64,000 nt of DNA from NCBI GenBank assembly GCA_028280635.1, contig JANQLM010000014.1:114815-178814 (forward strand), written 5' to 3'. The stretch is from Halieaceae bacterium (GTDB lineage Bacteria; Pseudomonadota; Gammaproteobacteria; Pseudomonadales; Halieaceae). Position numbers and translations under genes: made by a program. The number at the start of each line of letters is the position of its first letter. The first letter of the stretch is position 1. Shown here piece by piece: positions 45,299 to 55,795 of the stretch. A model generated the notes under the pieces. That model was not told the DNA's origin. It saw only the letters and a list, made by a program, of their open reading frames with translations, and did no database searches.

Positions 45299-48285
45299 AG
45301 CGAGACCACCTGGACGTCGATCTCTACGTCGAGCGGGGGTGCTACCGCGAACTGGATAATCCAGTCCGTTCCATTGTGTGTGAGCGTGTAATCACGCGTG
45401 GCACCGACGTGCTTGCCGACACCATCCAGCTCGACGCGTAGCACCTCGATATTCAGTCCGAGTTCCGATAGCAGGAACTCCGTGACGGTCCCATCTCCTG
45501 TACCTGCGTCTATCCAGAATGGTGTCTTTCGTCCAGGGGCAACCGCTAATCGATCTCGTGATACGGCGTCCACCTGTGCCCCGCTCGTTGTCGCGACGAG
45601 GCGTCTCCCGTTGCCGGCGGCCAGCGCGTCCGTCGTGCTCGCTTGCGTGAGAGACTCTACGACTGCGCCGTCGATGATGCCGTCAACGTTGTTTCCATTG
45701 GCCACCCAGGTGATGCCCGTCAACTCGTCGTGGGCGATGGCGTCGACCTCGTCACCGCCCGTGAGCAGGGCACCATGATCGAGCGTGGCCCGTTGCGACT
45801 TGTAGAGTGTCTCGACCTCGCGATCGCTTAGCGCTGCCGTTCCGAAAGAGAGCATCGCGAGACTGTGCGTCCACAGATCGTTTGTCTGGCTTGCGAGGCC
45901 GCCGCCTACGAGCAGCTTATATGTTCCAGCAAGCGCGGCCGCAGCGGTGATGTCGAGCGTTGCGCGGAGCGTCCCATCGAGATACAGCTTCAGTTCGTTG
46001 CCCGCTGAGACGAGGACCAAATGTCTCCAGTGGTAGAACCCCGTATCGTTCCACTCCGCCGGTACGGTGAGTGTCAAGCCACCACGCGACATTCGGAGCT
46101 GGCCTGAGCCGCCACCATTCGATATCGCCAGGCTAAACAGGTGCGTGTCGGTTGTCGGTAGTGACGCCGAAGACTCGATGAGCTGGATCACAGGGGAGTA
46201 GGTGGCACCGCCTCTCGCCCAGGCGGCAATGTACGCGTCTCCAAGTCCAGTCAGCTCAGGAATGGTCTCTGATAGCAGATAGTTGCTATCCCGGAAGCCG
46301 CGCAGGCCGTGCAGGCCGGAGTTACCGAGCTGGTCCCGAGTCAGTGTACCGAAGAGGTTCACGTGGTTCGCCTGCTCGGACCTATCGGGGACTGACGCTT
46401 TCAGACTCATAGACGCCAACGTGGCGGACGCCGTGGACGACGCAGCGAGTTTGGCCCAGATGCGATGAGAGCCCGACTGCGGAGCAAAGAAGCTGATCGC
46501 GTGGACTCCCGTTGCGGAGAGCAGATCACTTTCAGCGACCGGTGTAGCGCCAAAGTAGACGCCGATTCGGATCATTCCAGTCAGTGCGGTGACGTCCACT
46601 AGAAGCTTGTAGAATCTGCCGCCCACCAACTCCACAAGCTGGGAATTGTTTTCCGGGAACCCGGAGTAGTCATTCAGCGCGATGGACAGCTCGCCGCCGG
46701 ATATCACGGCTGTCGCTGGTGCAGTGGTGAAAAGCGACCAGCTGCCGTTCCCGAGAGTGAAGTCGCTGTCGAGCAGCAGCTCCGAATCAGAGTAGGATGC
46801 GCTGTCGTTGTCGCACGCCAGCATCGCTAGTGGTTTCTTCATCAGCGACGTGCTGTATTCGCTCGTTTTGTATGCGTAGAGGCTCTGGTCAGGAGTGTGG
46901 AAATTGTCGAGCAACCAGGTGATGCCTGAGCGCTGCTGGATACCGCCACCGCTGTAGCCGTTGGCGAAGGCGGCAGACTGCCCAAGGATATCGGGAGCGC
47001 TTCCATCGTAGGAGCTGTCTGTGCTCCCATGCCGGACGGGAGCCGTGGCTATTGTCGTGTCGGCCAGCGGCAGGGTGGGGAAGGCGACTACGTAGAACGC
47101 TTCCCCCGTGATCTCCCGGTCGCCCACATAGAGTGCTCCACGACAAAACTCAACCCACGTGTCTGCCGTCTCCGCGCCCGCTAGGCTCCCAGTGATATCG
47201 GCGACAGTTCCGTCCGGATGCAGAATGGTGACGCCTCCCTCGGTCGCGACAGCGAGCGAGGGCTTCCGGTTGCAGAACTTGTCTCGTGGGGCGTCAGCGA
47301 CCAGAGTGACGGCGATGTCGTTGACCACGCCGTTGACCAGTCCCTGCGTGCTGACGACGAAGAAGACGCTGTCCGACTCGCTGTCCGCTACCTGAGCGTC
47401 CTGCCAGTGATAGTGCGCAGTGGTGAACAGATCGGCAAAGTCGTCCGCGAGGTCAACTCGGCACAAGCCGGTGTCCGATCCAACGACGATTACGCCGTTG
47501 ATGTAGCTGACCACCGTCGCGGCGGAGCCTACGCGGATGTGCCTGTTGTTGCCCTCTATCCAGCGACGCCACAGCCGTGGTTCACCCGAGCTGCAATCGA
47601 GAAGCGCCAATCGAGTCCTGGACAGTACGAGTAGCACGTCCTCGTCCTTTGGTGGGTGCGGTGTCCCGGCTCGATGAATCTCCGCGCTGGCCTCCGTCCC
47701 CGCCTCGACGTCCGTCAGCTCGAACCATTCTAGACCGCCGTTCCCTGTCCCCTGGTACCAGTCGCCGACGGCCGCGTTGGGTGCCGCTGCGGCGAGCGCA
47801 GCGCTTTCGAACTGACCCAAGTACTTCCCGGCCGGGACGGGTTCGTCGTAGAAGCTGTGCCCGCTGGTTGCGTAGACCCAGTCGGGGTTGTCCGCCCGCT
47901 GGCCGAAAGCGGCCGACACCAGGTTGTTCATTCCCAACGCTACCGACAACGCGCGTTGCGGGCCAAGCCATGCGCCATCGATCAGGCCGTTTGCATCTGC
48001 GAGCGGGATACTCCCTGGCGTAGGCGCCAGCGTCGCCGTCCCGCCGGTCACTACGGCGATCGCGTCCGCCAAGGCTTGCTCAGTGGCCGCGCGATCCGCA
48101 GAGACGGCGACCCGGTCCAGCGTGACTTGCAACGCATCGGCTGTCGTCTTGTCACCCGCGCCCTGTGCTTCGGTTTGCATGAGGACAAGCGCTTCCTGCA
48201 CCGCGTCGCGTAGTAGGTTGAGCCTTCCCGGAACGTCGGCGTCGTCGCCCAACTGGAAATCAGCAATGTTATCGATCAGTGCCAT
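45295..48285 (-). CDS. Large tail fibre / receptor-binding protein with LamG-like domain
   Basis: A 996-residue protein. The N-terminal 150 residues form the likely tail-attachment part (helical, then GSIPLADANGLIDGAWLG). A long repeat-like beta region resembles propeller blades (RVGSAATVVSYINGVIVVGSDTG and similar, about 240-400). A carbohydrate-binding-like segment (about 500-640) and a LamG/concanavalin-like domain (about 680-850, with FYHWRHLVLVSAGNELKLYLDGTL) follow. It probably binds a host surface glycan. A ribosome site GGGAG lies before the ATG. Confidence 0.7.
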   Translation of the reverse strand: MALIDNIADFQLGDDADVPGRLNLLRDAVQEALVLMQTEAQGAGDKTTADALQVTLDRVAVSADRAATEQALADAIAVVTGGTATLAPTPGSIPLADANGLIDGAWLGPQRALSVALGMNNLVSAAFGQRADNPDWVYATSGHSFYDEPVPAGKYLGQFESAALAAAAPNAAVGDWYQGTGNGGLEWFELTDVEAGTEASAEIHRAGTPHPPKDEDVLLVLSRTRLALLDCSSGEPRLWRRWIEGNNRHIRVGSAATVVSYINGVIVVGSDTGLCRVDLADDFADLFTTAHYHWQDAQVADSESDSVFFVVSTQGLVNGVVNDIAVTLVADAPRDKFCNRKPSLAVATEGGVTILHPDGTVADITGSLAGAETADTWVEFCRGALYVGDREITGEAFYVVAFPTLPLADTTIATAPVRHGSTDSSYDGSAPDILGQSAAFANGYSGGGIQQRSGITWLLDNFHTPDQSLYAYKTSEYSTSLMKKPLAMLACDNDSASYSDSELLLDSDFTLGNGSWSLFTTAPATAVISGGELSIALNDYSGFPENNSQLVELVGGRFYKLLVDVTALTGMIRIGVYFGATPVAESDLLSATGVHAISFFAPQSGSHRIWAKLAASSTASATLASMSLKASVPDRSEQANHVNLFGTLTRDQLGNSGLHGLRGFRDSNYLLSETIPELTGLGDAYIAAWARGGATYSPVIQLIESSASLPTTDTHLFSLAISNGGGSGQLRMSRGGLTLTVPAEWNDTGFYHWRHLVLVSAGNELKLYLDGTLRATLDITAAAALAGTYKLLVGGGLASQTNDLWTHSLAMLSFGTAALSDREVETLYKSQRATLDHGALLTGGDEVDAIAHDELTGITWVANGNNVDGIIDGAVVESLTQASTTDALAAGNGRRLVATTSGAQVDAVSRDRLAVAPGRKTPFWIDAGTGDGTVTEFLLSELGLNIEVLRVELDGVGKHVGATRDYTLTHNGTDWIIQFAVAPPLDVEIDVQVVSL

Positions 48286-48287
48286 AG

Positions 48288-49127
48288 TTACTCCCTGACG
48301 ATGAGTTCATGTTCATAGAACGTGGCATCGCGCCGGTTGAACGCCGCATTGGACTCGCGCTTGCCGATGAGGGTCTGCTCGATCTTCAACAGCCCGGATT
48401 CGCCTGGGTCCAGGGCCAGCAGGATTTGGGCGTTCTTGCCCAGGCGGACCAGCTCGTAGCTGAGCCGCTCACGCTCGGCACGGTCGAGGTGCTGCAGGTT
48501 GACGCGGGCGCGACGATACTGCTCGGCCTGGACAGTGACCAGCGAGCCGCCGCCCGTGACGATGTGTTGGGACGGATCGACCGTCTCAAAGGGCTGGCCG
48601 TACACGTAGTTGATCTGCGGCTGGAATGACTGGCCCAGGAACAGACGACCGATATCGAAGCTCGCCGCACCTGGTGCATTGATGTCCAGCTGGAAACTCT
48701 GGTACGGGATCGGGTCGAAGAAGAGCGCCGCGATTGAGGGATGGATCGACTGTTGCTCGTAGGTCGCCCCCAGCGGGTCCACGCCGAGTTTGAAGACGCC
48801 CAACGGGATCGGGGTGGCCACCGGCAAAACGCCCGAGTCATACACCTGGCCCACGCCTGGCGTGACGCTGTTGTACAGCCGCAGCCGGTAATCCCCGGCA
48901 CCGGGCAGGTTGTGCCAGGCGAGGGCGAATGCCGACGCATAGTCCGGCGCGGCTGCCACTCCCTGGATGTTCATGTCCACGCCGACGCGTCGCATTGGCC
49001 TGCCCTTGTACTGGTTCTGCAGGTTGGTGACCGGCATGCTCGCTACCGCTGGTGTGGAGGGTGTGGCCAGCGTCATGGTGTCGATCGCACTGCCGACCAC
49101 CATCTGGACGTGTCGCTCTAGTGCCAT
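48288..49127 (-). CDS. Phage tail tip/baseplate protein
   Basis: The 279-residue protein is mainly beta, with no recognised enzyme motif. It lies between the baseplate-hub-like gene and the fibre gene and ends 2 nt before the fibre start. The ATG at 49127 lies inside the end of the upstream gene with GAGG 8 nt away; the open frame continues upstream without better support. A structural role at the tail tip is inferred from position. Confidence 0.6.
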   Translation of the reverse strand: MALERHVQMVVGSAIDTMTLATPSTPAVASMPVTNLQNQYKGRPMRRVGVDMNIQGVAAAPDYASAFALAWHNLPGAGDYRLRLYNSVTPGVGQVYDSGVLPVATPIPLGVFKLGVDPLGATYEQQSIHPSIAALFFDPIPYQSFQLDINAPGAASFDIGRLFLGQSFQPQINYVYGQPFETVDPSQHIVTGGGSLVTVQAEQYRRARVNLQHLDRAERERLSYELVRLGKNAQILLALDPGESGLLKIEQTLIGKRESNAAFNRRDATFYEHELIVRE

Positions 49128-50506
49128 GTAGTGAGCCTCACTCGGCGCTGGACCAGCTGACGGCGCGAGCCGATCACCAGCACGTTCCGCTCCACGTCGA
49201 ATTGCTCGTAAGGGAAGGTGATGGCGACGGTGCTGCCGAGTGGCACCTCCATGGCGGCCATGAGCGCATCCACCTGGTGGACGTACCGGGGCTGGCTGCG
49301 GAGCGCACTGCGTCGATCGCACTCAGTCTGTGCGTCGTTGGCGTTGGCGATCAGCGTGTCGATCGTGCGCTCACTCGCCAAGGGATACAGCGGCAGGCTG
49401 TTGGTCGCGCTCACCTCAAGGTCGCGGACGGCCAGGTCTTCCTTGGCGTCAGCAGACAGCGAGCTGGAGAGGCTGTCGATCGACTGGGGCGCAAAGTTCC
49501 GCCGGTACCGAAGCGTCGTCTTTGCGTATGGTTGCTCGATGCTGGACAGGCGGATGCCATGTTGCTCGATATCGTCTGGGTCGAGCGTGTAGTCGGCCGT
49601 GATCGCCGGCTCATCGATGCGGAACACCTGGAGCGCCCCTGTCGGGCTGAACCGGTAGGTCGCGCCCAGGGAGGCCGTCACAGTCTGAAGGAGTGAATCC
49701 AGGGAGGTCGCCTGGTCAACGTGCAGGCCGAGCGCAGCGCTACTTGGGAAAGCGGCCAGGTTGGGTGCGTCCACTGACACCGATGCGCGGCCGCATAGCT
49801 CAGTCACCATCGCGGCAAGGGTGGTATCGGCCTGGGAAACGTCGGCGCAGACCTGTCCGACTGGGCTGCCGTAGCCGTTCTCCAGCGTGACTTCCGCCGT
49901 CGCCGTATTGAGGGTGTAGTCGTTGCCTGCGCCTTCTACTAACCCCACCCCATTGTCCCGCACACTAGCGGCGGTGATTGCCTGGTCGTGAACGTCGAAG
50001 ACAAAACTCGGCGCTGACGCCGTGAGCACCGCTGGGACGTTGTAGGCTTCACCCAACGTGATGGCGATATCCTGGCCACCTATGATGGCCTGGCGCAGCG
50101 CCTCTCGGCGATCCGACCACTGCAGCCGTAACTGACCAGGCTGCGGGGCGAAGATGCCCGCCGCTGTGCCGTCGATCATCAGCATGAAGTCGTCGCGAGA
50201 CCAGCTGCGATCGCCGAGGTACACGCGGAGCGCGTACCCCGCCCAGACGCGGCCTATCCAGTCATCGAACTCGCCGTCGTGGAGGACATCAAGTGCCCCG
50301 AAACTCCCCCGGCCGAGCTGATCATCGATAACGACGTCGCTTTGAATCGCGTCAATGTAGATTTGGCTGGCAGGTGTGTCGGCGGTACCTGAGATGAAGT
50401 TGTGAGTTGCCAGGTATTCGGTACCTGCCGAGTGCTCGGCTTCCACTAGGGCGACGGGCCGCGCACTATCGCTTGCTAACCAGGTGGTGAACTCGGCCGG
50501 GGTCAT
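49118..50506 (-). CDS. Phage tail protein, baseplate hub-like
   Basis: A 462-residue protein placed directly after the tape measure, where Mu-like siphophages encode the distal tail or hub proteins. It begins with MTPAEFTTWLASDSARPVALVEAEH and has a beta-rich first half (WIGRVWAGYALRVYLGDRSW). The identification rests on position and general composition, as no diagnostic motif was seen. Its ATG overlaps the tape-measure stop as ATGA. Confidence 0.6.
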   Translation of the reverse strand: MTPAEFTTWLASDSARPVALVEAEHSAGTEYLATHNFISGTADTPASQIYIDAIQSDVVIDDQLGRGSFGALDVLHDGEFDDWIGRVWAGYALRVYLGDRSWSRDDFMLMIDGTAAGIFAPQPGQLRLQWSDRREALRQAIIGGQDIAITLGEAYNVPAVLTASAPSFVFDVHDQAITAASVRDNGVGLVEGAGNDYTLNTATAEVTLENGYGSPVGQVCADVSQADTTLAAMVTELCGRASVSVDAPNLAAFPSSAALGLHVDQATSLDSLLQTVTASLGATYRFSPTGALQVFRIDEPAITADYTLDPDDIEQHGIRLSSIEQPYAKTTLRYRRNFAPQSIDSLSSSLSADAKEDLAVRDLEVSATNSLPLYPLASERTIDTLIANANDAQTECDRRSALRSQPRYVHQVDALMAAMEVPLGSTVAITFPYEQFDVERNVLVIGSRRQLVQRRVRLTTWH

Positions 50507-53500
50507 GCGATCACTCCCAGCACGTTGATGCTGCGGTCCATGTCGCGGTCAATGTTTTGCAGTGCCACCAGAGAGAGCTGCTGGCGGTGCGCTTTCCACC
50601 ACTCGACCGTGTCATATTGTGAACGCCAGGCGCGCGTGTCATTGAGCTGGGACTCCAGGGTCGTCACGATGACCTGGAGACGTGCCATCATTTCTCCGTG
50701 GTGGCGCCTGCCCTCGTTCACGATGCCGTAGAAGGCGAACTGCAGCGGCGGTATCAGCTCATCGGCGATCGTCCGCAGATGTGTGGTGCCTTCCGTGCTG
50801 ATGTCCTGGAGATCACTGAGATCGCCGGACAGGATGTTCGCCAAAATCGTGCTGTCGGTTCCGAGCGCGATTGCCAGCTGTGTGAGCTGCTCTCCCTGGC
50901 CCGACTCCAGGCCGTCGAGGCTAATCCCAAAATCCGCGGCCACCTGGTCAAGATTGAGGCCGTTCGCAAGCATCAGATCGATAACGCTCTGGTCGGTAGC
51001 GGCTCCGTAGGCGCGATACGCGTCGATGAGATCGGCGACCATGGCCTGGCGACGTAGCCTCTCTTCTTCCTGTTGCTGCTGCTCCAGCTGGGCCTGCAGG
51101 GACGAGAGGGCTGGACTGCCGGTGATCGCTGCCGGGGCGGTGGGCGCTGTGCCCACATCGGCGATCAGTGATTGGAGGGCCGCGTTCCCGGAGGAGAAGA
51201 TGTCCCGGTAGCCTTGCGTGCCGGAGTAGTAGTCCCGCGCGATCGTCAGCAGCGCCGAGAGTGACTGGGTGGCATCCTGGGCGTCACCGGCCGCGATCGC
51301 TGCGTCGAACTGGCGCTGAGCTTCTGCCAGGCGTTGCTCGGGCGACAGCGTCGACAGCTCGCCCAGCACGAGGCTCTCCAGGAAGTCGGTGATCGTCTCG
51401 TTGCTGGCGATCAGCTCCTCGTGGCGTCGCAGCTCGGCGCGGTAGGCATCGTCGCGGGACCGGTTGAGGTCGGCGATGCGCTCCTGTTCGGCAGAGATTT
51501 CGCTGACGATATCGCCGCCGTACAGCTGCTGGGTAAGCGAGTAGATTTCTGCCTCAATCGACCGTACCACCTCATTGACCTGGAGCCCGGCCAGGCGGTA
51601 GATGTCGGCCAGGTCTTCTTCAGTGGCACGGCGCTCGGTGGCGGCCGCGATCGTCTCCTCCAAGGCACGTTCGATGCTCAGTAGCTCGCGTTCGAACGAC
51701 GACAGAGTCAGCGCCTCCAGGTCGGCTTGTACACCGGCCATCAGCTGCTCCAGCTCCTGAGCCTGCTGCGCGACGGCGTCCGTGAGAATTTGCACCCATT
51801 CATCCTGGGTGCTGTAGATTTCCTCCAGGGCCGGAGCCATCGCCAGGATCGACTGGATCACCTCCTTGTTGGCCTCGTCGTGGACGTCGATGGCGTTGAT
51901 GTACTCCTGCATACCCGCGCGGGTGTTCGGCAGCGTCTCGCCGGTCAGCGCCTTGAACTCGTCTCGCAGGGCCTGGAACTGATTCATCAGGCGCTCCGAC
52001 TCGGTCTCGACGGTGAACAGCTCCTTGAACCCGGCCTTGGCTTCCTCAAACGCCAGAATCTCGCCGAACTCCGCCAGCATCTCCTCGGCGGTCCCATCGA
52101 TCGCCAACAGTGCTTCGCGTACCCCTTCGTCGAACACGTCGGAGGTCGCAGCGATCCACGCCTGGATAAACTCGGCCGGTGCTGCTTCGAGTTCTTCCTG
52201 GCTGGTGCCGCCCTTGCCGAGGGAACCGAAGAAGTCCGCCGGTGCCTGGCCCCCGTCATAGCGACGGCCGGTGGGGTTGGTGAGCGACTGGCCGCTTAGG
52301 TCGACATTGACGCCGAAGGCACGTGACAGCTCCGTGAGCGTGCTGTCGATTGCCAGGAAGGAGTCCAGGAGCGCCCGCTCGTTTTCGTTGGACAATCCGA
52401 CGTTGTCGGTGCGCCGGGTGATCAGCCCCAGCTCCAGGCCGCTGGCGGCGGTCTCGCTGAAATCAAACCCGCCTTCCTGGCGACCACCGGCCGTCACACC
52501 GAACTTCACCCGCTTGCCGGAGAAATCGGAGCCACCAATCGCGGTATCGAACAGGTTGCCGACCGCAGCCCCAGCAGCGGCACCCAGAGGCCCGAAGTAC
52601 GATCCACCCAGACCACCCAATACGCCCAAGACACCGCCCGTTGCCTGCTCTCGGCTGAACAGCGAATCGGCCAGCAGGTTGCCTGCAAAGCCTCCGGCCA
52701 GGCCCGCGCCCAGGTTGACGGCGGCACCACCCGCGATCCCAAAGCGGCCGCCCGTGGCTGCGAGCCGTGAGGACCAGTCGTAGAGACCGCCCGCCACGTT
52801 GCTCAGCCCCAGGTTGGCCGCCAGAGCCTCGGCTCCGGTGAAGGCAGAACCGAGCAGGGCATTGGGGCCGGACATCAGCCCGGCCAGCGTCAGCCCACCG
52901 CCCAGCAAACCACCGGTCGATCCCGCGCTACCAGCACCGCTCACAAGACCGGACAGACCACCCATGCCCCCACTGACGCCAAATCCGATGTTGACCATGA
53001 TCTGCTCGCGAGTGAGCACCCAGGCCAGTTCAGCAAGCCCATCCTTCGCGGTATCGACCATCTGGTCCCAGAAGGCACCCGAGCCATCCAGTCCTGCTCT
53101 AAACCATTGCGCCATGGAGTCGTCCATCCGACGCATAGAGTTGTCCCACACCTCGGCGTAGCGCTCTGCCGCTTCCTCGGCTCGCTCGCGCGCTTGCTCC
53201 TCGTCGTACAGCACACCGGCGAGGCGAGCGACGGCCTCGCGTTGCTCTTCGGTGGCGTTCGCCGACAACTTCCGAAGCTGGACTTCGATGGCTCGCTCTC
53301 GGCCGGTCTGATTCAGCAGACTGGCTTCATCACGTAGGGTGTCCACCAGCTTCTGATCGGCAGCAGCCGATTGCTGTATGGCCTTCGTGCGCTTCTTCTC
53401 CTCCTCCAGCTGCGACTTCAACGCCGGGAACAGATCAATGTACTCACGCTTCAGGGCATCGAGCGCTTGCTGGTAGGCGGTCGTGCTGCGCCCGTTCTCA

Positions 53501-55401
53501 CCGTAGATTTCGTCCAGCAGGACCAGGTCCGCCGCGTATTCGCGGCCGAGTTCCTGGAGAGGGAACAGCGTGTCCAGGAGGTCCTGCTGCTGGGTCGTCA
53601 GCTTCTTGGCTGACTCCCCAGTGTCATCCTGTTCCGATCGCAGTGCGGTGAGCGCTTTCTCGCTGGCGGCGATCTTCCTTTCCAGCTCGGTGATCACCGA
53701 CTTCAGGCGCACAGACTCCGCGTTGTACTCCTGCAGGGCTTCTACCTCATCGCTGCGTATACCCAGTGCACCAGAGTTCACGCGCCCCGCATCGGACGTC
53801 GGTCGCTCCAGCTGGTCAAGCAGGGCTTGGGTAGTCTCTAGCTCCTGTCGCAGTTCCCCCAGGCGATGCTCGGTGGTCGCTTCCCCCATGGCGACGTAGA
53901 GTCCAGTCAGCTGGTCGAGATCCTCGATCAGGGCGGCCGTGCTCTCCTTGGCCTCCTGGGTGGCGCTGGAGTACTCGTAAATTCCCCAGGCGGCGAGCGC
54001 AGCGACACCCACCGGTCCACCGAGCAGCGCGTAGGCCCCTTTCAGACCTGTCAGTGCTGTGGTCAGTACTCGACTACCCAGGGTTGCCCGGTGCTGTGCC
54101 GCCGTGAGAGTGACCTGCGCAGCGGTCGCTGCGCGAGTGGCTTCAGCGGTTGCGAGCTTCGCGGCCGCCAGCTTTCTGTCGGCCACCTCCAGCGTGGCAC
54201 TGCTTGTTGCCGCCTGCCGTTGAGCGACGGCAGCCACCTCGACGGACCTGGCCTTGCGTAGGTCCGCTGACGCCAGGTGCATCGCCGCTTCCGCTCGCAT
54301 CACGTCGGCCTGCGCACTCTCCAGGGCGACGGCCTTCCCGCTCATGAGCGCCGTTTGGTACTGCACCTGAGAGGCCAGCGCCTGCCGATAACCTGCCGTC
54401 AAGCGGACAGCCAAGACGACGGCAAGGGCCTCCCCGATAGTGACCATGTCGTCCAGCGTCTCCGCCGCGTCACCAGAGTCGAGGGCGGCGGATAGATCAC
54501 TCAGGGTTTGGCCGATCGCCATCGTGGTGCCGTTCATCTGATCAAGGTCGGAGATGACGGCAGAAATGCTGCTGCGGAGCTGCTGTGACCCTCGCGCGAC
54601 GGTGATGGGAATCTCTCCGTACTCGGCGGCGATCTCGGTGGCCTGCGACAGCAGAGAGTCGAACACGTCTTTGCTCAACACCTCACCGGCCAAGACGGCG
54701 GCGCGCAGCTCGCCGACTGTCATATCCATGCCGCGAGCGATTCGACTGGCGACCTCCGGCAGGTTCTCCAGGATGGAGTTCAGTTCTTCGGCGCGGAACA
54801 CTCCGGCCGTCAGGCCCTGTGTAAACTGCAGCAGGCCGTTGTTCATTTGCTCGTTGGTCGAACCACCGATCACGCCGAGCTTCTGCACCGTGTCCGTTAG
54901 AAGGATCACCTGGTCGTTGGTCGCTTCGAGTTCCGGCCCTGCACGTGCCAAGTCCTGGAACAGCTTTATCGTCGTCGCGTAGGCCGCCGCGTTCTCCTGG
55001 GTAACGCGGAACAGCTCTCGCTGAACGAACACATAGTCGCCGGTCAATCGCGTGGCAGACGTCAGGCGGATATCGAGAGCCGCCATGGCGTCTGCAGTCT
55101 GGAGCGCCTCGCGCGCGAAGAAGACGACACCAACGGAAGCCAGCAGCCCTCTGAGGTCACCGAGCTGAGACTTCAGGGACTGGACACGGTTGGTGAAGCC
55201 GTCTGTTTCCTTCCTGGCCTTGTCGGTGCTGCGGGAATACTCGTCGTTGGCTGCAGACTGGGCGCGCGTGGAGGCGGTGGTATCGTCGACTTCATCACCG
55301 AGGCGACCGACCGACTTCGTGACATTGTCAGCCTTGCGGGCGACCACCTGGTCCCCGTGCATCTCAAGGGTCATCCCGACTGTGAAGCTGTTGCTATTCA
55401 C
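50503..55401 (-). CDS. Tail tape measure protein
   Basis: The 1632-residue product is the longest in the window. Residues about 75-280 form the conserved tape-measure domain, with AALDIRLTSATRLTGDYVFVQ and GGSTNEQMNNGLLQFTQGLT. Coiled-coil stretches, a hydrophobic segment (about 455-480) and a Gly/Ala-rich region (about 810-960) follow. Its length implies a long tail; by the usual 1.5 Angstrom per residue rule it would be roughly 200-250 nm, so a siphovirus-type tail is likely. The GTG start overlaps the preceding gene by 8 nt. Confidence 0.9.
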   Translation of the reverse strand: MNSNSFTVGMTLEMHGDQVVARKADNVTKSVGRLGDEVDDTTASTRAQSAANDEYSRSTDKARKETDGFTNRVQSLKSQLGDLRGLLASVGVVFFAREALQTADAMAALDIRLTSATRLTGDYVFVQRELFRVTQENAAAYATTIKLFQDLARAGPELEATNDQVILLTDTVQKLGVIGGSTNEQMNNGLLQFTQGLTAGVFRAEELNSILENLPEVASRIARGMDMTVGELRAAVLAGEVLSKDVFDSLLSQATEIAAEYGEIPITVARGSQQLRSSISAVISDLDQMNGTTMAIGQTLSDLSAALDSGDAAETLDDMVTIGEALAVVLAVRLTAGYRQALASQVQYQTALMSGKAVALESAQADVMRAEAAMHLASADLRKARSVEVAAVAQRQAATSSATLEVADRKLAAAKLATAEATRAATAAQVTLTAAQHRATLGSRVLTTALTGLKGAYALLGGPVGVAALAAWGIYEYSSATQEAKESTAALIEDLDQLTGLYVAMGEATTEHRLGELRQELETTQALLDQLERPTSDAGRVNSGALGIRSDEVEALQEYNAESVRLKSVITELERKIAASEKALTALRSEQDDTGESAKKLTTQQQDLLDTLFPLQELGREYAADLVLLDEIYGENGRSTTAYQQALDALKREYIDLFPALKSQLEEEKKRTKAIQQSAAADQKLVDTLRDEASLLNQTGRERAIEVQLRKLSANATEEQREAVARLAGVLYDEEQARERAEEAAERYAEVWDNSMRRMDDSMAQWFRAGLDGSGAFWDQMVDTAKDGLAELAWVLTREQIMVNIGFGVSGGMGGLSGLVSGAGSAGSTGGLLGGGLTLAGLMSGPNALLGSAFTGAEALAANLGLSNVAGGLYDWSSRLAATGGRFGIAGGAAVNLGAGLAGGFAGNLLADSLFSREQATGGVLGVLGGLGGSYFGPLGAAAGAAVGNLFDTAIGGSDFSGKRVKFGVTAGGRQEGGFDFSETAASGLELGLITRRTDNVGLSNENERALLDSFLAIDSTLTELSRAFGVNVDLSGQSLTNPTGRRYDGGQAPADFFGSLGKGGTSQEELEAAPAEFIQAWIAATSDVFDEGVREALLAIDGTAEEMLAEFGEILAFEEAKAGFKELFTVETESERLMNQFQALRDEFKALTGETLPNTRAGMQEYINAIDVHDEANKEVIQSILAMAPALEEIYSTQDEWVQILTDAVAQQAQELEQLMAGVQADLEALTLSSFERELLSIERALEETIAAATERRATEEDLADIYRLAGLQVNEVVRSIEAEIYSLTQQLYGGDIVSEISAEQERIADLNRSRDDAYRAELRRHEELIASNETITDFLESLVLGELSTLSPEQRLAEAQRQFDAAIAAGDAQDATQSLSALLTIARDYYSGTQGYRDIFSSGNAALQSLIADVGTAPTAPAAITGSPALSSLQAQLEQQQQEEERLRRQAMVADLIDAYRAYGAATDQSVIDLMLANGLNLDQVAADFGISLDGLESGQGEQLTQLAIALGTDSTILANILSGDLSDLQDISTEGTTHLRTIADELIPPLQFAFYGIVNEGRRHHGEMMARLQVIVTTLESQLNDTRAWRSQYDTVEWWKAHRQQLSLVALQNIDRDMDRSINVLGVIA

Positions 55402-55795
55402 TTTCCAGTTGCTGCCTCAGTGCCTTCAGCGCGTGCCGCTCCAGAATGTCGATTTGGACCCAGAGGTGGTCCGTCTCGGCTTCATCCAGGGCGCGAATCT
55501 CGGGAATGTGCCGTGCACGAATCTCCACCTGATCGAGCCGGAGACCAACGGGCAGCACACCCATCATCGTGCCCACGTACTCCCACTTGTGAGAGCACAG
55601 GTTGAACAGGACTACCGCGTTCCGGTTCTGACTGAAAACGCGGTAGGCGTCTTCCTGGGCTGCGTCGTCGGTCAGGCGCTCAAGGATGTGGTCCGGGGCA
55701 CCAGCGGCCTTCAGCGCTGCGCGCAGGCGGGCGTAACGTTTCGCGGGGCGTTTCTGTTGCTCGCCACCCGCCCAGTGACGAGCCGCCCCGATCAG
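55394..55795 (-). CDS. DUF1799-like tail chaperone without a normal start codon
   Basis: This frame encodes about 133 residues resembling the DUF1799 family (key part AEAETDHLWVQIDILERHAL region near the end). No ATG, GTG or TTG occurs before the middle of the domain. The frame is -1 relative to the preceding tail-chaperone gene, whose stop is at 55792. Translation probably needs ribosomal frameshifting near the stop, as for lambda G/GT, or a CTG/ATC start next to AAGGAAAA. Coordinates begin at the CTG (55795) for convenience. Confidence 0.65.
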   Translation of the reverse strand: MIGAARHWAGGEQQKRPAKRYARLRAALKAAGAPDHILERLTDDAAQEDAYRVFSQNRNAVVLFNLCSHKWEYVGTMMGVLPVGLRLDQVEIRARHIPEIRALDEAETDHLWVQIDILERHALKALRQQLESE

